DNA from: Alphaproteobacteria bacterium
Lineage (GTDB): Bacteria; Pseudomonadota; Alphaproteobacteria; GCA-2731375
NCBI GenBank assembly: GCA_030746295.1
Contig: JASLMY010000016.1
Span: forward strand, 1 to 39,322
Direction: 5' to 3'
DNA length: 39,322 nucleotides
Notes under the pieces: generated by a model
The model's input: only the letters and a program-made list of their open reading frames with translations
Databases searched by the model: none
What the model was told of the DNA's origin: nothing
In this document: positions 1 through 7,970 of the stretch, piece by piece
Layout: every line of letters starts with the position of its first letter
Position numbering within the stretch: the stretch's first letter is position 1
Position numbers and translations under genes: made by a program

Positions 1-1
1 G

Positions 2-286
2 CTGGCCTTCGAGTTCCGCGACGTCGGTCACAAGATGACCCGCGAGGCCGGGCAGTCGGTGTTCAAGGTCACCGGCAACGTCGCCAACGTCGGCAACGCC
101 GCCCAACGGGTGCCGAGGCTCAAGGTCACCGTCAGCGACGGGAACCAGAAAGAGCTCTCGCACTGGACGGTGGTCTTGCCGTCGCGGCTGCTGCAGCCCG
201 GCGACGTCGCCTCGTTCACGACCCGACTGGAAAACCCGCCGGAGAACTTGAAGAGCTTTTCGATCGGCTTCTACGAGGAAGGCTAG
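2..286 (+). CDS. DUF3426 domain protein, C-terminal fragment (5' end outside window)
   Basis: The reading frame is open from base 2 to a TAG at 284-286 and gives the last 94 residues of a protein whose start lies outside the window. It contains alternating strand-like stretches (FKVTGNVANVGN, RVPRLKVTVSDG) and a closing block with LENPPENLKSFSIGFYEEG. This is the usual ending of the DUF3426 beta-sandwich found in alphaproteobacterial proteins that start with an MJ0042-type zinc ribbon and carry one membrane helix. That N-terminal part cannot be seen here. Family members are presumed envelope-associated; no reaction is known. cpdR follows on the same strand after 64 bases, an arrangement I believe is common in this group. 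Confidence 0.7.
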   Translation: MAFEFRDVGHKMTREAGQSVFKVTGNVANVGNAAQRVPRLKVTVSDGNQKELSHWTVVLPSRLLQPGDVASFTTRLENPPENLKSFSIGFYEEG

Positions 287-350
287 GATAGGACCGGCCG
301 GGGAAGCGATGAAACGGGAAACGCGCGTCGAGCAGGGGTGAGGCGGCGGT

Positions 351-710
351 ATGGCTCGAATCCTACTGGCGGAAGACGACGAGTCGGTACGGAGGTTCGT
401 CGCCCGGGCACTGACGCTCGATGGTCACGACGTGACCGAGGCGGCGGACGGCGCGCTGGCTCTGGAGGCGCTGCGCGAGGACCGCTTCGATTTGTTGCTG
501 ACCGACATCGCCATGCCGGTGATGGACGGCATCCAGCTCGCCCTCAACGTCGCCCGCGACTATCCGACGCTCAGGATCTTGATGATGTCCGGCTATGCCG
601 ACGAGCGCCGCCGCGCCCACAACCTCGAGACCCTGGTCCACGACGTCGTCGCCAAGCCCTTCTCGCTTGCCGAGATCGTCCAGGCGGTGGCGAAGGCGCT
701 CGAGGGCTGA
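351..710 (+). CDS. cpdR: CpdR-type single-domain response regulator
   Basis: This is a 119-residue stand-alone receiver domain with no output domain. The acidic pocket is AEDDE near residues 7-11, the phospho-acceptor is D52 in LLTDIAMPVMDG, the conserved S/T is in MMSGYAD, and the lysine is K102 in VAKPFS. Length and sequence match CpdR, which in Caulobacter receives phosphate from the CckA-ChpT relay and, when unphosphorylated, primes the ClpXP protease to degrade cell-cycle proteins. The start ATG follows a GGGGTGAGGCGG stretch. It ends in LEG rather than the AA-type tail of the Caulobacter protein, so its own proteolysis may differ. A generic stand-alone receiver is the alternative. Confidence 0.85.
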   Translation: MARILLAEDDESVRRFVARALTLDGHDVTEAADGALALEALREDRFDLLLTDIAMPVMDGIQLALNVARDYPTLRILMMSGYADERRRAHNLETLVHDVVAKPFSLAEIVQAVAKALEG

Positions 711-732
711 GGCCCGACGGAGCGACTGCCTC

Positions 733-1139
733 TTGAGCTCCGACCGCGGCCTCCAGTTTCTGCCCGAGGGCCGGCTCGCGGAGGCGCGCCGGCGTCGGGT
801 TCGGACCTTCCTGCCAGGCGTCACCATGAAGGCCGAGGGCCGCGCGATCTCCGTTCGGGCGGACGGCTTGGTGCGAATCGTCTGGCGCACCAGGGGCACC
901 CGGCTTCGGCCCAACCTGGCCGAGACGCGGGCCATCCTCGCGCGCCGCTACCGCTTCGCCGAGGCGGTCGAGACCGAGCAGGCGGCGATCGTGGACCTTG
1001 ACCGTGCCGCCCAGGAGAGCCGGCTGCTCGACATGGTCGGCCAGGGCACACCGTCGACGCGGTGATCCTGGCCAAGAACCTCTATGGCTTCGACACGACG
1101 GAGGCGAAGCGGTTTCTCGACGAGCTGGAGAAGAGGTGA
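733..1139 (+). pseudogene. Probable frameshifted small gene with an L7/L12-like tail motif
   Basis: A frame starting at a TTG at 733 (or an internal ATG at 826) encodes a basic protein. Near residue 105 it reads SRLLDMVGQG and then hits a stop at 1063-1065. Shifting by one base near 1047-1062 restores a coherent ending, HTVDAVILAKNLYGF followed by DTTEAKRFLDELEKR and a TGA at 1137-1139. That ending resembles the short domain related to the C-terminus of ribosomal protein L7/L12 (a 'gain-identity-AI-LY-G-EAK-FV-EL' pattern) seen at the end of many small bacterial proteins. The upstream 90 residues are not recognised. The gene is either decayed or the window has a missing base. It lies 22 bases after cpdR on the same strand. 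Confidence 0.4.
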
Positions 1140-1185
1140 TACCAGCGACCCAACCTGCTCGACGATGCGACGACCCCTCGCCGGC

Positions 1186-1268
1186 GTCATCGCAAAGATC
1201 GCGAAGCGATCCAGATTGGAAGCCTGGATACTGGATTGCCGTGCTCGCTTCCGCTCGCTCGTAATGAC
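1186..1268. repeat. REP-like imperfect palindrome
   Basis: The left arm begins GTCATCGCAAAGATCGCGAAG and ends ...GATCCAG at 1214. The right arm runs from CTGGATTGCC at 1231 to CTCGTAATGAC at 1268. The reverse complement of the right arm (GTCATTACGAGCG... CAATCCAG) matches the left arm imperfectly. This is the form of the widespread 'GTCATTGCGAGCGAAGCGAAGCAATCCAG' dispersed palindrome of GC-rich bacteria. It sits in the gap between the frameshifted small gene and the 3' end of the TIGR02302 gene, a typical place for such elements. Confidence 0.6.
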
Positions 1269-1303
1269 CGCGCGGTGGCGGATACCGGCCGAGCGGAAGC
1301 GCC

Positions 1304-3715
1304 CTAGAACCGCTTCAAGAGGCGGTCGATGTAGTCGCGCTCGGGCTCCGGGCGGTGGCGTTGGCCGGCGCGGCGGCGCAGTTCGTCGAGGATCTCGCGG
1401 GCCCGTTGCAGGTCGGCCTTGCCCGGCAGCTCGACCGCCGAGGTATCGAGGCCGCCCTGGGCCGCCGGCCGGCCGAGCGGATCCTCGTCCATGGGGTTGC
1501 CCGGCAGTTGGCGGTCGCCCTGGCCCTGACCGAGGCGCCGGGCCATCTCTTGAGCCAGGCCGCGCAGGCCCTCTGCCATCTGGTCGATGGCTCGGCCCTG
1601 GCTCTCCGTCGCCGGGCCCGGCTGACCCTGGCCCAGCGATTCGCGGGCATCGTGCATGGCCCGCTCGGCGCGGCCCAAGGAGCCCGGAATTTCGCCCATC
1701 TGCTCGCCCAGCTGGCGCATGATCTCGCCGAGCCGGCGCCGCATCGCCTCTTGATCGGCGCTCATGCCGTCGAGCCCCCGTGCCGGCGCACGGCCGCGTT
1801 GGCGCTCGCCCTTGCCCTCGCCCGGGCGCATGCCGCGCTGCGCCTCGCGGAAGGTCTTGTCGAGCAGGCGCTGTTGGTCGCGCATCAGGTCGCCGAGGTT
1901 GCGCATCGCCCGTTCGGTGCCGCGCAGTTGCGGTGGCATCGACATCATCGGGCCGCTGCGCAGGTTCTCCAGCATCGCCTGCAACTGCTGCAGCATTTCG
2001 CGCGCCGCGTCGCGGGCGCCGAGGCGCGACAGCTCGCGGGCCCGCTCCAGCATCTGTTGCAGTTGCTCGGCCTCGATACTCTGTGCACGGGGATCGAAGG
2101 GCATCGGCTCCTTGCCGGCCTCCATCTGCCGCTGGGCCTCCTCGGCCAACGCTTTCAGGTAGCGCTGCATCGCCTCCTGCAGCTTGTCCATCAGGCGCTC
2201 GATCTCGGCGTCGTCGGCGTCGCGGGCGAGCGCCTCCATCAGCTCCTGTTGGATCTCTCGCAATTCGCGCTCTGCCAGCGACAGGCGGCCGTCCTCGATC
2301 CGCAGCGCCAAGTCCCAAAGCAGGTCGAGAAGCTCGGGCATCGCCGCGTCGCGGCGATCGAAGCGCAACCGGGTGCTGGCCAGGCGAAGCCCCAGATAGA
2401 CGACGATGTCATGGTCGTAGCTGTCGGGCTGGGCGGTGATGGCGCTCAATGCCAGGGCGACAATGCCGCGGCGCTCCGGGTCGCGGACCAGGTTCTTGCG
2501 CTGCTCGATGATGGCGCGGGCGACGGGGTGGCGGAAGAGCCGCTCCGGCAGGGTGAAGCGCAAATCGGCGCTCCAGCCCTCTTGCCCGATGACGTCTTTC
2601 GCGCCCAGCCGTAGAACCACCTCCAGGCCGGCCCAGGGATGCGGGGCGAGGTCGTGGAAGCTGGCCTCCGCCACCTCTCTGATCCCGGGCGCCGGCAGCG
2701 TCAGGGGTCGCACCAAGACCTCGTCGCCGTCGCCATCGGCGAGGCGGAACTCGGCCCGGGCGGCGGCGAGGCCGTAGTCGTCGGAGGCCTTGTAGTCGAG
2801 CCTGAGCGTGCCGCGCTGGCTCGGCATAGGCGGTTGCGCGAGCGCGATCTCGGGCAGCGTGTCGGGCACCACCTCGATCGCCCAATCGGCCAGCGTGCGG
2901 TCCTCCTGCACGACGCTGAGCCGCTCGCCGGCGTCGATCTTCAAGCTCAGCTCGTGATTGAGGGCATCGACGCTCTCGAAGGCCGTCTGGGTGGCGTCGA
3001 GATGCGCTAACGGCCGGCCGCGGCCGCCGTAGACCCGGGCCAGGAGAGTGCTGCCCTCGGGCACCTGATAGGGCGCCTCGGCCGCCGCCCGGAGCTGCAT
3101 CGGTGGCCGCCCGGTATAGGCCGGCGGGTTGATCCAGGCATCGACGCGGGCTGGTACCGGCGGCGGCCCGGAGAAGTCGGGCACGAGCGCGTTGGCGAGC
3201 CGCTGGCCGGCCTCGCCCGCGCCCACCGTGAGGCCGACGATGAGAGCCAGGAAGACCACTGCGCGCGTGGCATAGACGTCGCGGTCATCGAGCCCGGGCC
3301 GGGGCCAGCCGATCCTGAGCCGCCTGACGGCCCGGCGCATGGCCTCGACATGGGCCCGCCAGAGCGCCCGCGTGCCCTGATCCGCGGTCGGGCTCAGCTT
3401 GTCCTCCAGCACCACCAGCGGTCGGTGGGCGAGGCCGCTCTTCCGCTCCAGGCGGCGGCGGGCCTCCTGTCGGCTCGGGGCCTCGAAGCGGCGGACGGCG
3501 AAGTTTATCGCGACGACGAAGGCGGCGGCGGCGGCGACCAGCAGGGCCAGGTGCCACCAGCCGCCCAGCGCCGGCGGCAACCCCATCAGGGCAAGTGCGA
3601 CGAAGCCGGTGACGACGCCGACCGCGGGCCAGGCTGCCGGCCAGAGCCGTTCCCAAAGTAGCGCCAGCCAGGCCATTGCCTGGCGTCGCGCCACCAGGGT
3701 TTCCAGGTCGATCAC
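1304..3715 (-). CDS. TIGR02302/DUF4175 family membrane protein
   Basis: 803 residues. Hydrophobic helices lie near residues 26-46, 52-70 and 149-167. A proline-rich beta region containing INPPAYTGRPP follows near residue 240, then a long predicted coiled, Q/M/R/E-rich region from about residue 490 (RELREIQQELMEALARD, MQRYLKALAEEAQRQMEAGK), then a low-complexity tail ending LLKRF. This architecture and length fit TIGR02302, a family confined to Alphaproteobacteria with no known function. The ATG overlaps the lysA stop by 4 bases (3712-3715), so translation is probably coupled and the gene is the last of the argH-lptM-lysA operon. A structural or envelope role is only a guess from the helices and coiled region. 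Confidence 0.85.
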   Translation of the reverse strand: MIDLETLVARRQAMAWLALLWERLWPAAWPAVGVVTGFVALALMGLPPALGGWWHLALLVAAAAAFVVAINFAVRRFEAPSRQEARRRLERKSGLAHRPLVVLEDKLSPTADQGTRALWRAHVEAMRRAVRRLRIGWPRPGLDDRDVYATRAVVFLALIVGLTVGAGEAGQRLANALVPDFSGPPPVPARVDAWINPPAYTGRPPMQLRAAAEAPYQVPEGSTLLARVYGGRGRPLAHLDATQTAFESVDALNHELSLKIDAGERLSVVQEDRTLADWAIEVVPDTLPEIALAQPPMPSQRGTLRLDYKASDDYGLAAARAEFRLADGDGDEVLVRPLTLPAPGIREVAEASFHDLAPHPWAGLEVVLRLGAKDVIGQEGWSADLRFTLPERLFRHPVARAIIEQRKNLVRDPERRGIVALALSAITAQPDSYDHDIVVYLGLRLASTRLRFDRRDAAMPELLDLLWDLALRIEDGRLSLAERELREIQQELMEALARDADDAEIERLMDKLQEAMQRYLKALAEEAQRQMEAGKEPMPFDPRAQSIEAEQLQQMLERARELSRLGARDAAREMLQQLQAMLENLRSGPMMSMPPQLRGTERAMRNLGDLMRDQQRLLDKTFREAQRGMRPGEGKGERQRGRAPARGLDGMSADQEAMRRRLGEIMRQLGEQMGEIPGSLGRAERAMHDARESLGQGQPGPATESQGRAIDQMAEGLRGLAQEMARRLGQGQGDRQLPGNPMDEDPLGRPAAQGGLDTSAVELPGKADLQRAREILDELRRRAGQRHRPEPERDYIDRLLKRF

Positions 3716-5004
3716 GCCGCGCCTCGTGCGTCCTCGCCCGAGGTGCCGTCGAGCCAGGGCGGCAGGCTGTCCCGCGAGACCAGCTCCTCGACGCTCTGGC
3801 GCCGCCGAACCACGGCGAAGCGGTCGCCCTTGACCAGAACCTCGGGCGCCAGCGGCCGGCTGTTGTAGGTCGAGGCCATGACCGCAGCATAGGCGCCCGC
3901 GGAGCCGATGGCGATCAAATCATCGGGAGCCAGCAGCGGTGCCGCGCGCTGATGCGCCAGCACGTCGCCGGTCTCGCAGATCGGCCCGGCGAAGGTGGCC
4001 GGCGCCAGGCTCTCCCCCGGCCGGGGCTCGGCCACGGGCAGGATGTCGTGCCAGGCCTCGTAGAGCGCCGGCCGGATCAGGTCGTTCATCGCCGCGTCCA
4101 GGATCACGAAGCGACGGCCCTCGTCCTTGATGTGGATGACCCGGCTCAAGATGATGCCGGCGTTGCCGACGAGATAGCGGCCCGGCTCGAAGACGAGCTG
4201 CAGGCCGAGACCGCCGACGGTGCGCCGCACCATATCGGCATAGGCCTCGGGCGAGGGCGGCGCCTCGTCCTTGTAGTTGATGCCGAGGCCGCCACCGAGG
4301 TCGAGGTGGCGGATGTCATGCCCAGCCTGGCGCAGTGCGGTCGCCAGCTCGGCCACCCGGCGGAAGGCCGCCTCGAAGGGGCCGAGCGAGGTCAGCTGCG
4401 AGCCGATATGGACGGCCACGCCCTCGGCCTTCAGGCCCGGCAGCTCGGCCGCCAGGTCGTAGATCTCACGCGCCCGCTCCCAGCCGATGCCGAACTTGTC
4501 CTGGCGGCGGCCGGTCGAGATCTTCTCGTGCGTGCCGGCGTCGACGTCGGGGTTGACGCGGACCGAGATGGCCGCGGTGGCGCCCTTGCTCTCGGCCACC
4601 TGGGACAGGAGCCTGAGCTCGGGCTCGCTCTCGACGTTGAACATCATGATGCCGGCATCGATCGCGGGCGCCATCTCCTCGGCGGTCTTGCCGACGCCGG
4701 CGAAGACAATCCGCTCGGCCGGGACGCCGGCGGCGAGCGCCTGGCGCAACTCGCCGAGGCTAACGACGTCGGCACCGGCGCCCAGCGCGGCGAAGGTTCG
4801 GATCACGGCGAGGTTCGAATTCGCCTTCAGGGCATAGCAGACCAGATAGTCGAGGCCGGTGAGCGCCTGTTGGAACTCTCCCAGGCGGGTCTCCATCGCC
4901 CGGCTCGAATAGACGTAGGCCGGCGTGCCGACGGCCGCCGCGATCCGTGTCAGCGGCACTTCCTCGATCGCCAGAGTGCCGTCCCGATAGACGATGGGGT
5001 CCAT
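3712..5004 (-). CDS. lysA: Diaminopimelate decarboxylase
   Basis: 430 residues, the normal length. It catalyses the last step of lysine synthesis, decarboxylating meso-diaminopimelate to L-lysine with pyridoxal phosphate. The PLP lysine is K60 in YALKANSN. The glycine loop HLDLGGGLGINY, FEPGRYLVGNAG and the substrate-binding GPICETGD with the active-site cysteine are all present. SAGAYAAVMASTYNSRP near the C-terminus is typical of LysA. It begins 3 bases after the stop of lptM and overlaps the downstream TIGR02302 gene by 4 bases. Cytoplasmic, expected to act as a dimer with shared active sites. Confidence 0.96.
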   Translation of the reverse strand: MDPIVYRDGTLAIEEVPLTRIAAAVGTPAYVYSSRAMETRLGEFQQALTGLDYLVCYALKANSNLAVIRTFAALGAGADVVSLGELRQALAAGVPAERIVFAGVGKTAEEMAPAIDAGIMMFNVESEPELRLLSQVAESKGATAAISVRVNPDVDAGTHEKISTGRRQDKFGIGWERAREIYDLAAELPGLKAEGVAVHIGSQLTSLGPFEAAFRRVAELATALRQAGHDIRHLDLGGGLGINYKDEAPPSPEAYADMVRRTVGGLGLQLVFEPGRYLVGNAGIILSRVIHIKDEGRRFVILDAAMNDLIRPALYEAWHDILPVAEPRPGESLAPATFAGPICETGDVLAHQRAAPLLAPDDLIAIGSAGAYAAVMASTYNSRPLAPEVLVKGDRFAVVRRRQSVEELVSRDSLPPWLDGTSGEDARGAA

Positions 5005-5007
5005 GGC

Positions 5008-5148
5008 CTATTGCGTCCTACGTCTCGACTTCTTCTTCTCGTCCTCGTCGTCGCCCTTGGGCCGCTCAAGCGGCCCCTTGCGACCACAGGTGGCCAGCGC
5101 CGGCAGGCAGGCGAGCGCCAGCCCGCCGACGAGAGCCCGGCGCGTCAA
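5008..5148 (-). CDS. lptM: LptM-like small lipoprotein
   Basis: 46 residues from a TTG start. A basic N-terminus (TRRALVGG) leads into a hydrophobic stretch ([10 protein letters not shown]) and then a lipobox-like LATC followed by [11 protein letters not shown]. The CGxKGPL motif right after the cysteine defines the LptM (YifL) family. In E. coli this lipoprotein binds the LPS translocon LptD and assists its oxidative maturation. The tail is strongly charged ([12 protein letters not shown]). The start overlaps the argH stop as TTGA (5145-5148), which argues for translational coupling and for this TTG. Position -1 is Thr rather than the usual Gly/Ala, so lipid attachment is likely but not certain. 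Placement between argH and lysA is common in Proteobacteria. Confidence 0.75.
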   Translation of the reverse strand: MTRRALVGGLALACLPALATCGRKGPLERPKGDDEDEKKKSRRRTQ

Positions 5149-6578
5149 CCGAGCCGCCGGCGCGCCGCCTCGATCTCTGCCTTGACGCAGCTCGGCGCGG
5201 TGCCGCCCAAGCTCCGCCGGCTCGCCACCGAAGCCTGAACCGTAAGCACCTCCAGCGCCTCGGCGCCGATCGACGGCTCGATCGATTGCAGGTCCTCCGG
5301 CCGAAGCTGCGAAAGCTCGCACTGCCGTTCCTCCGCCAGCCGCACGATCCGGCCGGTGACGTGATGCGCCTCGCGGAAGGGCATGCCGACGACCCGCACC
5401 AGCCAGTCCGCCATGTCGGTGGCGGTAGCATAGCCGGCGCCCGCTGCCCGCGCCATGGTCTCGGGCGCGACCTCCAGGTCGGCGATCATGCCGGTCATCG
5501 CCGGCACCGTGAGGGCCAGCGTATCGGCGACCTCGAAGACCGGCTCCTTGTCCTCCTGCATGTCCTTGGAATAGGTCAGCGGCAGGCCCTTCATGACGAT
5601 CAGCAGGGCATTCAGGTCGCCGATGACGCGGCCCGCCTTGGCGCGCACGAGCTCGGCCGCGTCGGGGTTCTTCTTCTGCGGCATGATCGAGGAGCCGGTG
5701 GAAAAGGCATCGGAAAGACGGACGAAGCCGAACTGGGCCGAGGACCAGAGTACGATCTCCTCCGCCAGGCGCGAGAGGTGCACCGACAGGATCGCCGCCA
5801 GACCGAGATACTCGAGGGCGAAGTCGCGGTCCGAGACCGCGTCCAGCGAGTTCCGCATCGGGGCATCGAAGCCGAGCGCACCCGCCGTCACCTCGCGATC
5901 GATCGGGAACGAGGTCCCGGCCAGCGCCGCGGCGCCCAAGGGACACTCGTTCAGCCGCCGCCGGCAGTCCCGGATCCGGCCCCGGTCGCGGCCGGTCATC
6001 TCGACATAGGCCATCAGGTGATGGCCGAAGGTCACCGGCTGTGCCGACTGCAGATGGGTGAAGCCGGGCATCACGGTATCGGCGTGGGCCTCCGCCAGAT
6101 CGAGGAAGGCGCGCTGCAGGGCATCGAGGTCCTGGTCGAGCGCATCGAGGGCGTCGCGGACCCAGAGCCGAAAGTCGGTCGCCACCTGGTCGTTGCGCGA
6201 GCGTGCGGTGTGCAGTCGCCCCGCGGGCTCGCCGATCAGCTCGGCCAGGCGCGCCTCGACGTGCATGTGGATGTCCTCGCGCTCAGGTGAGAAGGCGAAG
6301 GCGCCGGCCTCGATCTCGGCCTCGATCAGGTCGAGGCCTCTCAAGATCCCGTGAGCGTCCTCGCTCTTGAGAATGCCTTGGCTCATGAGCATGTTACAAT
6401 GCGCGCGGCTGCCGGCCAGGTCCTGCCTGTAGAGACGCTTGTCGAAGGCGATCGAGGCGTTGATCTGGGCCATGATCTCGGCCGGCCCCGATGCGAAGCG
6501 GCCGCCCCACAGCGCGTTCGAGGCGGTGGCGTCGTTCGGGATCGTGTCGTCCTGGTCGTCGGGCCTTTTGTCGGCCAT
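5145..6578 (-). CDS. argH: Argininosuccinate lyase
   Basis: 477 residues. It cleaves argininosuccinate to arginine and fumarate, the last step of arginine synthesis. The family signature [10 protein letters not shown] lies at residues 295-304. Upstream blocks [22 protein letters not shown] and [17 protein letters not shown] are all intact, covering the catalytic Ser and His loops of the fumarase/aspartase superfamily. The first 20 residues are a polar extension ([10 protein letters not shown]) not usual in the family; a later start is possible, but the ATG at 6576-6578 is the one placed for expression. It is first in an operon with lptM and lysA and divergent from the thioredoxin gene across only 39 bases. 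Confidence 0.95.
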   Translation of the reverse strand: MADKRPDDQDDTIPNDATASNALWGGRFASGPAEIMAQINASIAFDKRLYRQDLAGSRAHCNMLMSQGILKSEDAHGILRGLDLIEAEIEAGAFAFSPEREDIHMHVEARLAELIGEPAGRLHTARSRNDQVATDFRLWVRDALDALDQDLDALQRAFLDLAEAHADTVMPGFTHLQSAQPVTFGHHLMAYVEMTGRDRGRIRDCRRRLNECPLGAAALAGTSFPIDREVTAGALGFDAPMRNSLDAVSDRDFALEYLGLAAILSVHLSRLAEEIVLWSSAQFGFVRLSDAFSTGSSIMPQKKNPDAAELVRAKAGRVIGDLNALLIVMKGLPLTYSKDMQEDKEPVFEVADTLALTVPAMTGMIADLEVAPETMARAAGAGYATATDMADWLVRVVGMPFREAHHVTGRIVRLAEERQCELSQLRPEDLQSIEPSIGAEALEVLTVQASVASRRSLGGTAPSCVKAEIEAARRRLG

Positions 6579-6617
6579 CGGATTGCTCCGCTCGGGCTGT
6601 TCAAGTTGGGTCAGAAA

Positions 6618-7217
6618 ATGCCGAATCTCGCGTCAAAAATCACTTCCCTTCTTTGCCTGATGGCATTTCTCGGGCTCGTGCCGGCGGCATCGGCCGAGGT
6701 TCCAGCGACGCTGGTCACCGGCGCCGTGGCCAACTTCGCGGTCACGACGCCGCCCAAGCCGGCGCCCGAGATCAACTTCGTCGACATTGACGGCAAACCG
6801 ATGACGCTCTCGGCCTTTCGCGGCAAGGTCGTGTTCCTCAACTTCTGGGCCACCTGGTGCGCCCCCTGCCGGCGCGAGATGCCCGATATCGACGCCTTGC
6901 AAGCCAAATACGGCCCGGCCGGCCTGGCGGTAGTGGCGCTCTCGGCCGACCGCAAGGGACCTTCGGTGATCCCGCCCTTCTACGAGCAGACCGGCGTCGA
7001 GCACTTGGCGGTCTACAACGATAGAAGCATGAAGTCGAACCGGGCCTTCCGCGTCGTCGGCCTGCCGACGACGGTGATCCTGGACCGCCAGGGCCGCGAG
7101 GTCGGCCGCCTGATCGGCCCCGCCGAATGGGCCAGCCCCGAGGCCCTGGCCCTGATCGAGCACCTGGTCGGCGAGACCGATCGGCCGGCCCTCAAGAAGG
7201 CCAGCACCGGCGGCTGA
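6618..7217 (+). CDS. TlpA-type periplasmic thiol-disulfide oxidoreductase
   Basis: 199 residues. A signal peptide covers residues 1-26 (hydrophobic [12 protein letters not shown], cleavage after AASA). A thioredoxin fold follows, with C81-A-P-C84 in [18 protein letters not shown] and the cis-proline loop [11 protein letters not shown]. These features place it in the TlpA/ResA group, which reduces disulfides in exported proteins, often apocytochrome c or copper-handling proteins. The start was chosen because an ATG immediately precedes the signal sequence; the longer upstream frame runs through argH. In many alphaproteobacteria a TlpA-like gene is divergent from argH. The partner substrate cannot be told from this window. 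Confidence 0.88.
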   Translation: MPNLASKITSLLCLMAFLGLVPAASAEVPATLVTGAVANFAVTTPPKPAPEINFVDIDGKPMTLSAFRGKVVFLNFWATWCAPCRREMPDIDALQAKYGPAGLAVVALSADRKGPSVIPPFYEQTGVEHLAVYNDRSMKSNRAFRVVGLPTTVILDRQGREVGRLIGPAEWASPEALALIEHLVGETDRPALKKASTGG

Positions 7218-7258
7218 GGACCAAGAGCGCCCAGGACATCTCGAGGCGGCGTCGGGCG

Positions 7259-7543
7259 TCACGCGGGTATCGGCTCCACCTCGATTCGAGCCACATTCCG
7301 TCGGGCCTCCGCCAGATCGTAGGCGAGCTGCATCCGCAGCCAGGATTCGGCTGTGCTCCAACCCATTTTTTCCAGGCGTAGCGCCATTTCCGGCGAAATC
7401 GCGGCATGGCCGTTGATCACCCGTGACAGCGTATGGCGCGCGACGCCGAGCTTCTTCGCCGCTTCGGTGACGGTGAGGCCGAGCGGCTCGAGGCAGGCGT
7501 CCCGGATCGAGCGACCCGGATGTGGCGGGTTCAACATAGCCAT
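7259..7543 (-). CDS. higA: HigA-type antitoxin (XRE-family)
   Basis: 94 residues. Opening [11 protein letters not shown] and the helix-turn-helix around residues 22-46 ([20 protein letters not shown]) followed by [17 protein letters not shown] are the hallmarks of HigA/VapI antitoxins. It should bind and neutralise the HigB toxin encoded just upstream and repress the shared promoter. The start is the ATG of [10 protein letters not shown]. It is preceded by GAGGAGAAG at a suitable distance and begins 13 bases after the higB stop. The longer frame upstream runs back through higB and is not expected to be translated. Confidence 0.92.
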   Translation of the reverse strand: MAMLNPPHPGRSIRDACLEPLGLTVTEAAKKLGVARHTLSRVINGHAAISPEMALRLEKMGWSTAESWLRMQLAYDLAEARRNVARIEVEPIPA

Positions 7544-7556
7544 TGGCTTCTTCTCC

Positions 7557-7835
7557 TCAATGATAGTCGACCAAGTCGACATCGAACGCATCGCCGTCAG
7601 CAAAGCGAAAAACGATTCGCCAGTTGCCGGATACCCTGACACTCCAGAATTGGCTCATCTGACCTTTGAGCGGATGCAATACATAACCCGGCAAATCCAA
7701 CATGGTGGGCGAATTCGCCGTATCCAAGCGGGCCAGAATATCCTCGATCCGGTTCACCTGGCCGGCTTGTAGCCGGCGTCGATCGCCACGTTCGTAAAGC
7801 CGCCTTAGCCCTCGATGCCGGAAGCTGCGGATCAT
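7557..7835 (-). CDS. higB: HigB-type toxin (RelE superfamily mRNA interferase)
   Basis: 92 residues. The start [18 protein letters not shown], the middle [14 protein letters not shown] and the ending [25 protein letters not shown] fit the HigB family of RelE-like toxins, which cleave mRNA on the ribosome. Toxin-before-antitoxin order is the standard higBA layout. The ATG at 7833-7835 lacks a Shine-Dalgarno sequence and lies about 8 bases from a good -10 box (7843-7848), so the transcript is probably leaderless or nearly so. The pair is isolated between the thioredoxin and etfA genes. Confidence 0.92.
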   Translation of the reverse strand: MIRSFRHRGLRRLYERGDRRRLQAGQVNRIEDILARLDTANSPTMLDLPGYVLHPLKGQMSQFWSVRVSGNWRIVFRFADGDAFDVDLVDYH

Positions 7836-7842
7836 GCGCGAG

Positions 7843-7871
7843 ACTATATTGCGTACCGGTACACGGTACAA
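7843..7871 (-). promoter_or_regulatory. higBA promoter
   Basis: Reading the minus strand, TTGTAC (7866-7871) and TATAGT (7843-7848) are separated by exactly 17 bases. They match the sigma-70 -35 and -10 boxes at 3 to 4 and 5 of 6 positions. The expected start of transcription, near 7836, practically coincides with the higB ATG. Confidence 0.6.
7853..7869. promoter_or_regulatory. Probable HigA/HigBA operator
   Basis: GTACCG-GTACA-CGGTAC is a perfect inverted repeat with 6-base arms and a 5-base centre, and it also contains the perfect palindrome GTACCGGTAC (7853-7862). It overlaps the -35 box and spacer of the higBA promoter, the expected place for autorepression by a helix-turn-helix antitoxin. 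That HigA binds it is inference. Confidence 0.55.
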
Positions 7872-7970
7872 ATACCCGCGGCCAAACCGCCCAGATTACT
7901 CGCCAGAAACCAACACTGGCAATTTACGCCAGGCGGCCTACAGGTTGGTCGGAGATCGTATGAGCCACCC

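Noticed and set aside
1355..2614. A 419-codon open frame on the plus strand opposite the TIGR02302 gene
   Set aside because: It is the mirror of a GC-rich coding strand, with A/L/Q/R-heavy low-complexity composition and no recognisable motif. The minus-strand gene explains the region.
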